Source: Cyanobacteria bacterium UBA8803
Lineage (GTDB): Bacteria > Cyanobacteriota > Cyanobacteriia > Cyanobacteriales > Coleofasciculaceae
DNA: 6,480 nucleotides
Assembly: GCA_003505715.1 (NCBI GenBank)
Contig: DNXU01000514.1
Location: forward strand, 7,437-13,916
Direction of reading: 5' to 3'
In this document: one piece after another, positions 3,649 to 6,480 of the stretch
How positions within the stretch are numbered: position 1 is the stretch's first letter
How the letters are laid out: every line of letters starts with the position of its first letter
The notes under the pieces: model-generated
The model's database searches: none
Seen by the model: only the letters and a program-made list of their open reading frames with translations
Told to the model about the DNA's origin: nothing
Made by a program: the position numbers and the translations under genes

Positions 3649-6462
3649 ATGCTTCAGTCTTCTTCCTCTTCCAACGCTCTCGCCAACTTTCTGCGTCTTC
3701 CCCGTCACCTCAGTCTTCTGGAAGCCTGGGGATTCGGTCTGACGGGTTTGCTCCTCTGGATTAGTTCGGCACCGGGCGCTCACTTGCAACTCGGATCTCA
3801 AGCTATTTTCGTCTGGCTGCCGGGAGTCATTATTGGCGTAACGATCAACTTTCAAGTCAAGCATCTTGGCGATCGCTGGCAAGATATGTCGGGGGGAACG
3901 CCCAATTACATCACGCGACTCTTAGACAAATTTCCCCTACTGGGGACTTACGCCGCAATCGGCTATTACATCAGTTGGGTTGCCGTGTTGCCAGCCAACG
4001 CCATCATCATCACCGATTTTATCACCACCAATCTCGAACCGTTGGGGATTACCGCACCTGAAACCCTGTTGCGTATCGCTTTAACCGCACTCGCATTTAT
4101 CGTTGCATTTAGTGGAACCCGTTCCCTTGGCATTCTGCATCTCTTTTTTGTCGTGCCTGCCGTGGGGTTTCTAACGGTCTTTTGCGTTCAGGGAATGGGC
4201 TGGTTGGCTTTGTCTCCCGATAGTCCGGGTTTGTTCCCCTCCAATTGGTCAACCTTCGATTTCGGGGGATGGGCGCAATGGTATGTCATCGCCACCTACG
4301 CTGTTTACGCTTGCGAAACTGCCTCGGCCTTCATTGCCGACAGCAAGCAACCCCGAAAAACGCTACAAATCCTCGTCCTTGCCGCCTGGTTCATTCCGAT
4401 CGTCTATTTAGGTGGTTCCTGGGTACTTATGCGGCTGGCAACGCAACCCGGACTTGCCGATAATGCTTATCTCAATCTGTTAGCCGCCTCTCAACCGTTT
4501 TGGGGGGATTTAGCGCCTCTACTCGTTACATTTCTCGTCGTGTCTGGGAGTCTCCTCAGTTGTGCAACAGCGGCTTCTAACAGTCCCCGGATGTTGTATC
4601 AACTAGCGCTGGATGGCTATATTTCGCCCGTTTTTGCCGTAACCTCCCGTCAGGGGGTTCTCGGTCCGAGTTTGGTTCTCACGCTCTTTCTGAGTCTGGT
4701 TTGGCTGATTTGGGGCGATCTGGCGCGGATCGTCTTCGTGACGGGGATCGGCTGGCTGTTCTCCTTTATTGCCCTGCACTGGGGGTTATGGTTGAAGCGA
4801 GGAGAACCGGGAGTGCTTTGGCCAAGACTCTCGCTGGGATTTGCGATTTTCGAGTCTATTGCCTTAATTGTGGGGGGATTGGCGTGGAACTGGCAGGATT
4901 TGCTCATCGGATTGCTGTTACCCCCGATCATTCTCGCGGGAGATGCGCTGATGCGTCGGATCTCCTTTGCACCGTTCCATCCTGGTTGGTGGCAGAAACG
5001 GTACAGCAAGCCTTCTCGCCGCCTCGCGCCAGATTTCATGCTGATTCAGGTACTCGTTTTAATTGCGCTGGTCAGTTGCGCAACGAGCGCCACTTGGATC
5101 GTGAAAGGTTCGCTACAAAAGTTTGCCGTCAATAGCACGATACTCACGAATTTCTTTGTACTGTTGTTGCTGCTGATTGCGTTTGTGGAAGTTGCGATCG
5201 CTGGATGGACGAGTTTACCCCAAGTCACCAGTTTGGCGGAAGCGAAAGAACAAGCCGAGCATCTGTTTAAAATTGCGATCGAGCCGATTGTCGTGGTGAA
5301 CGAAAAGGGGATTATCGTTCAGGTTAACCCAGCCACCGAAATATTATTTAGAGCCCCGGCATCCCATCTTCTTCAGCATCATTTCAGCGAGTTTTTTCCG
5401 GAGTTGGATGCTCGACCCGATCTTTGGGAAAATCGTAGCGAGCATATGCTCAATTTAAATCGCAATTCTGGCATCAATCCAGATATAAATTCGAGCCGAG
5501 ATCGCCGCATCATTGAAATTTCTATTTCCAGTCTGTTCCATGAAGAATTTCACGAATATGTTGGTATCTTGCGGGATATCACCGAGCGCAAACGGCAAAA
5601 AGAAATCTTAGAAGCGATGGTAAAAGAGCAGACTGCTGACTTAGCGGCTGCCAACGAAGCTATTGCAGCGCTCAACAAACGGCTCAAAGCTGACAATCTC
5701 CGTATGGGAGCTGAACTCGACATCCTGCGTCAAATGCAGCAGTTGATTTTACCTAAACAGCAAGAGTTGGCAGAAATTGAAGAACTGGATATCGCTGGAT
5801 ATATGGAACCTGCCGACGAAGTGGGTGGGGATTATTACGATGTCTTGCACACGGATGGAATTGTTACTATTGGTATTGGAGATGTCACCGGCCATGGATT
5901 AGAGAGTGGCATTTTGATGGTGATGGCTCAAACCGCAGTGCGCACGCTCAAAGAAATTCAGGAACAAGACCCTGTGCGTTTTTTAGATACCATCAACCGC
6001 ACGATTTACAAAAATATCTCTCGCATGAACTCGGACAAGAATTTGACACTGGCAATTTTGAATTATGTGGCGGGAGCTATCAGTATCAGCGGTCAGCATG
6101 AGGAAACTATTGTGGTGAGAAAAGGAGGTCAAATCGAGCGGATTGACACGATAGATTTAGGATTCCCGATTGGTTTAGGTGAAGAGATTGCTCATTGTAT
6201 CAGTCATACAACGGTGAAGTTGGAACCAGGGGATGGGGTGGTGCTATATACCGATGGTATTCCGGAAGCTGAAGACATCCATGGCAAGTTTTACGGAGTG
6301 GAAAGACTTTGTGCAGCGGTGAGTCACAATTGGCACCAAGATGCTGAACAAGTCAAGCAAGCTGTGATTGAGGATGTGCGTCGATTTATTGGCGAACAAA
6401 AGGTGTTTGATGATATTACTTTGGTGGTCTTTAAGCGCAAGAGTTACTCAGCGGTTAGTTAG
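3649..6462 (+). CDS. APC-type permease / PAS / SpoIIE-RsbU PP2C phosphatase fusion
   Basis: A 937-residue inner-membrane protein joining a transporter fold to a signalling phosphatase. Residues 24-432 form about 12 membrane segments of the APC amino acid/polyamine permease superfamily. Family marks are MSGGTPNYITRLL after segment 2, and the segment 6 signature YACETASAFIADSKQPRKT (220-238). Two further membrane helices follow at about 463-484 and 496-519. A PAS domain (about 535-645) ends in DITERK and leads into a coiled coil (about 645-705). The SpoIIE/RsbU-type PP2C domain (about 713-929) keeps its metal-binding and core motifs: EVGGDYYD with D728, GDVTGHG with D745, LYTDG with D869, and FDDITLVV with D921-D922. 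Catalytic activity is therefore expected, probably on phosphoserine/threonine of a STAS-type anti-anti-sigma protein. The substrate sensed or transported is unknown. ATG 3649 fits because the first membrane segment begins about 24 residues later. The Shine-Dalgarno is weak (GGA at 3640-3642). GC content is higher in the permease half than in the phosphatase half. Confidence 0.93.
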   Translation: MLQSSSSSNALANFLRLPRHLSLLEAWGFGLTGLLLWISSAPGAHLQLGSQAIFVWLPGVIIGVTINFQVKHLGDRWQDMSGGTPNYITRLLDKFPLLGTYAAIGYYISWVAVLPANAIIITDFITTNLEPLGITAPETLLRIALTALAFIVAFSGTRSLGILHLFFVVPAVGFLTVFCVQGMGWLALSPDSPGLFPSNWSTFDFGGWAQWYVIATYAVYACETASAFIADSKQPRKTLQILVLAAWFIPIVYLGGSWVLMRLATQPGLADNAYLNLLAASQPFWGDLAPLLVTFLVVSGSLLSCATAASNSPRMLYQLALDGYISPVFAVTSRQGVLGPSLVLTLFLSLVWLIWGDLARIVFVTGIGWLFSFIALHWGLWLKRGEPGVLWPRLSLGFAIFESIALIVGGLAWNWQDLLIGLLLPPIILAGDALMRRISFAPFHPGWWQKRYSKPSRRLAPDFMLIQVLVLIALVSCATSATWIVKGSLQKFAVNSTILTNFFVLLLLLIAFVEVAIAGWTSLPQVTSLAEAKEQAEHLFKIAIEPIVVVNEKGIIVQVNPATEILFRAPASHLLQHHFSEFFPELDARPDLWENRSEHMLNLNRNSGINPDINSSRDRRIIEISISSLFHEEFHEYVGILRDITERKRQKEILEAMVKEQTADLAAANEAIAALNKRLKADNLRMGAELDILRQMQQLILPKQQELAEIEELDIAGYMEPADEVGGDYYDVLHTDGIVTIGIGDVTGHGLESGILMVMAQTAVRTLKEIQEQDPVRFLDTINRTIYKNISRMNSDKNLTLAILNYVAGAISISGQHEETIVVRKGGQIERIDTIDLGFPIGLGEEIAHCISHTTVKLEPGDGVVLYTDGIPEAEDIHGKFYGVERLCAAVSHNWHQDAEQVKQAVIEDVRRFIGEQKVFDDITLVVFKRKSYSAVS

Positions 6463-6480
6463 TAGGGTGCGTTACGCGAA
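6460..6480. repeat. Dispersed repeat, copy B, cut by window end
   Basis: TAGTAGGGTGCGTTACGC (6460-6477) is identical to 3591-3608. Its first triplet is the stop codon of the permease-phosphatase gene. The window ends before a TAACGCACC right arm can be seen, and the bases after GTTACGC (GAA) differ from copy A. Confidence 0.75.

Noticed and set aside
4650..5135. ORFs opposite or out of frame with the permease half (4650-5039 minus, 4701-5135 plus, 3613-3882 minus)
   Set aside because: They are shadows of the fusion gene, with no recognisable family and no ribosome site.

Overview
This window looks like cyanobacterial chromosome. The HIP1 octamer GCGATCGC occurs five times in 6.5 kb (1451, 3083, 3382, 3869, 5194). 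There is a GGGAACA-type heptamer repeat after the first gene, and a TAGGGTGCGTTACGC/TAACGCACC palindrome of a kind common in filamentous cyanobacteria. All three proteins read as cyanobacterial family members. No genus can be assigned from the sequence alone.

Layout, all on the + strand. (1) Bases 1-2225 hold a bifunctional (p)ppGpp synthetase/hydrolase (RelA/SpoT, Rel) whose first few codons lie before the window. (2) Bases 2226-2448 are a spacer with degenerate heptamer repeats, an inverted repeat and a possible 13-codon leader ORF. (3) Bases 2449-3255 encode an exported or membrane-anchored DsbA-like thioredoxin-fold protein with a CPFC active site. (4) Bases 3256-3648 are a 393-base gene-free stretch rich in palindromes. 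It holds two tandem 56-base GGGCGA...TCGCCC inverted repeats with compensating arm changes, a 12-base perfect palindrome, a likely promoter, a possible 10-codon leader ORF and the GGTGCGTTA/TAACGCACC hairpin. (5) Bases 3649-6462 encode a 937-residue fusion of an APC-type amino acid permease, two extra membrane segments, a PAS domain, a coiled coil and a SpoIIE/RsbU-type PP2C phosphatase. Its stop codon is the first triplet of a second copy of the repeat found just before the gene.

The strongest candidate for an undescribed system is this last gene. It appears to be a one-protein sensor in which a transporter fold is wired to a cytoplasmic serine/threonine phosphatase of the partner-switching class. 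The window contains no STAS protein, anti-sigma factor or kinase that could be its partner, so its target is unknown. The three genes have long spacers between them and no obvious joint function. They are probably separate transcription units, although no strong intrinsic terminator was found between them.
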